From CAYWTX01 sp964461295 (GTDB taxonomy: Bacteria > Planctomycetota > Phycisphaerae > SM23-33), in NCBI GenBank assembly GCA_964461295.1, contig CAYWTX010000630.1, positions 1-14,411 of the forward strand: a stretch of DNA of 14,411 bases. The letters are read 5' to 3'. The notes below the pieces were generated by a model. The model saw only the letters and a program-made list of their open reading frames with translations, did no database searches and was not told the origin of the DNA. Shown here piece after piece: positions 14,302 to 14,411 of this stretch; position 1 is the stretch's first letter; every line of letters begins with the position of its first letter. The translations under genes and the position numbers were made by a program.

Positions 14302-14411
14302 CAGACAGCGTCCAGCGCGGGCAGACCCGCGAGATCCAATTCTTTCACAAGCTCCGAGGCAACGCAAGTCCTAAGCTCGACTCTTGCCGTTGTCGGAGTC
14401 GCCTCAGGCTT

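Noticed and set aside
14162..14374. Small plus-strand open frame of 70 codons
   Set aside because: It is made largely of the palindromic repeats, has no Shine-Dalgarno and no recognisable protein features.

Overview
The window is GC-rich bacterial DNA that points to Planctomycetota, possibly class Phycisphaerae. The best markers are a LEPR-XLL-type N-terminus on one protein and a PEP-CTERM anchor on its neighbour. A membrane-integral M50 peptidase with PqqD-like and HlyD-like parts also fits, as do GC-rich palindromic repeats between genes. The class-level placement is inference.

Left part (1-2314, minus strand): a two-gene operon of an SbcD/YhaO-like metallophosphoesterase nuclease and an SbcC/YhaN/Rad50-like ATPase, overlapping by four bases. 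The ATPase runs off the left edge. Next (2428-3729, plus strand) is a small two-gene unit: a DUF6036/AbiEii-like nucleotidyltransferase and a protein with a C-terminal winged helix. A perfect 19-bp palindrome overlaps the -10 box and ends just before the first start codon. This looks like a self-regulated toxin-antitoxin-type module, but that is not proven.

Right part (3922-14073): a surface-protein export locus. In order it holds a GAF-fused HlyD-type periplasmic adaptor, an opposite-strand proline-rich four-helix membrane protein, a PqqD-like/M50 peptidase/HlyD-like polytopic protein, a PEP-CTERM protein, a LEPR-XLL protein and a TolC-type outer-membrane lipoprotein. The PEP-CTERM and LEPR-XLL proteins appear to share the same ectodomain type (choice-of-anchor E-like) but carry different sorting signals. 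No ABC-transporter ATPase is present in the locus. The layout suggests a type I-like secretion route in which the M50 protein takes the inner-membrane place, with the LEPR-XLL protein as likely cargo. That assignment is inferred from context.

Intergenic DNA carries several sigma70-like promoters with 16-base spacers, one strong hairpin terminator (10102-10129), a 24-bp A/B modular tandem repeat ahead of the M50 gene, a re-pairing hairpin region ahead of the TolC gene, and planctomycete-style palindromic repeats at the right end. No tRNA, rRNA, CRISPR array or transposase was found.
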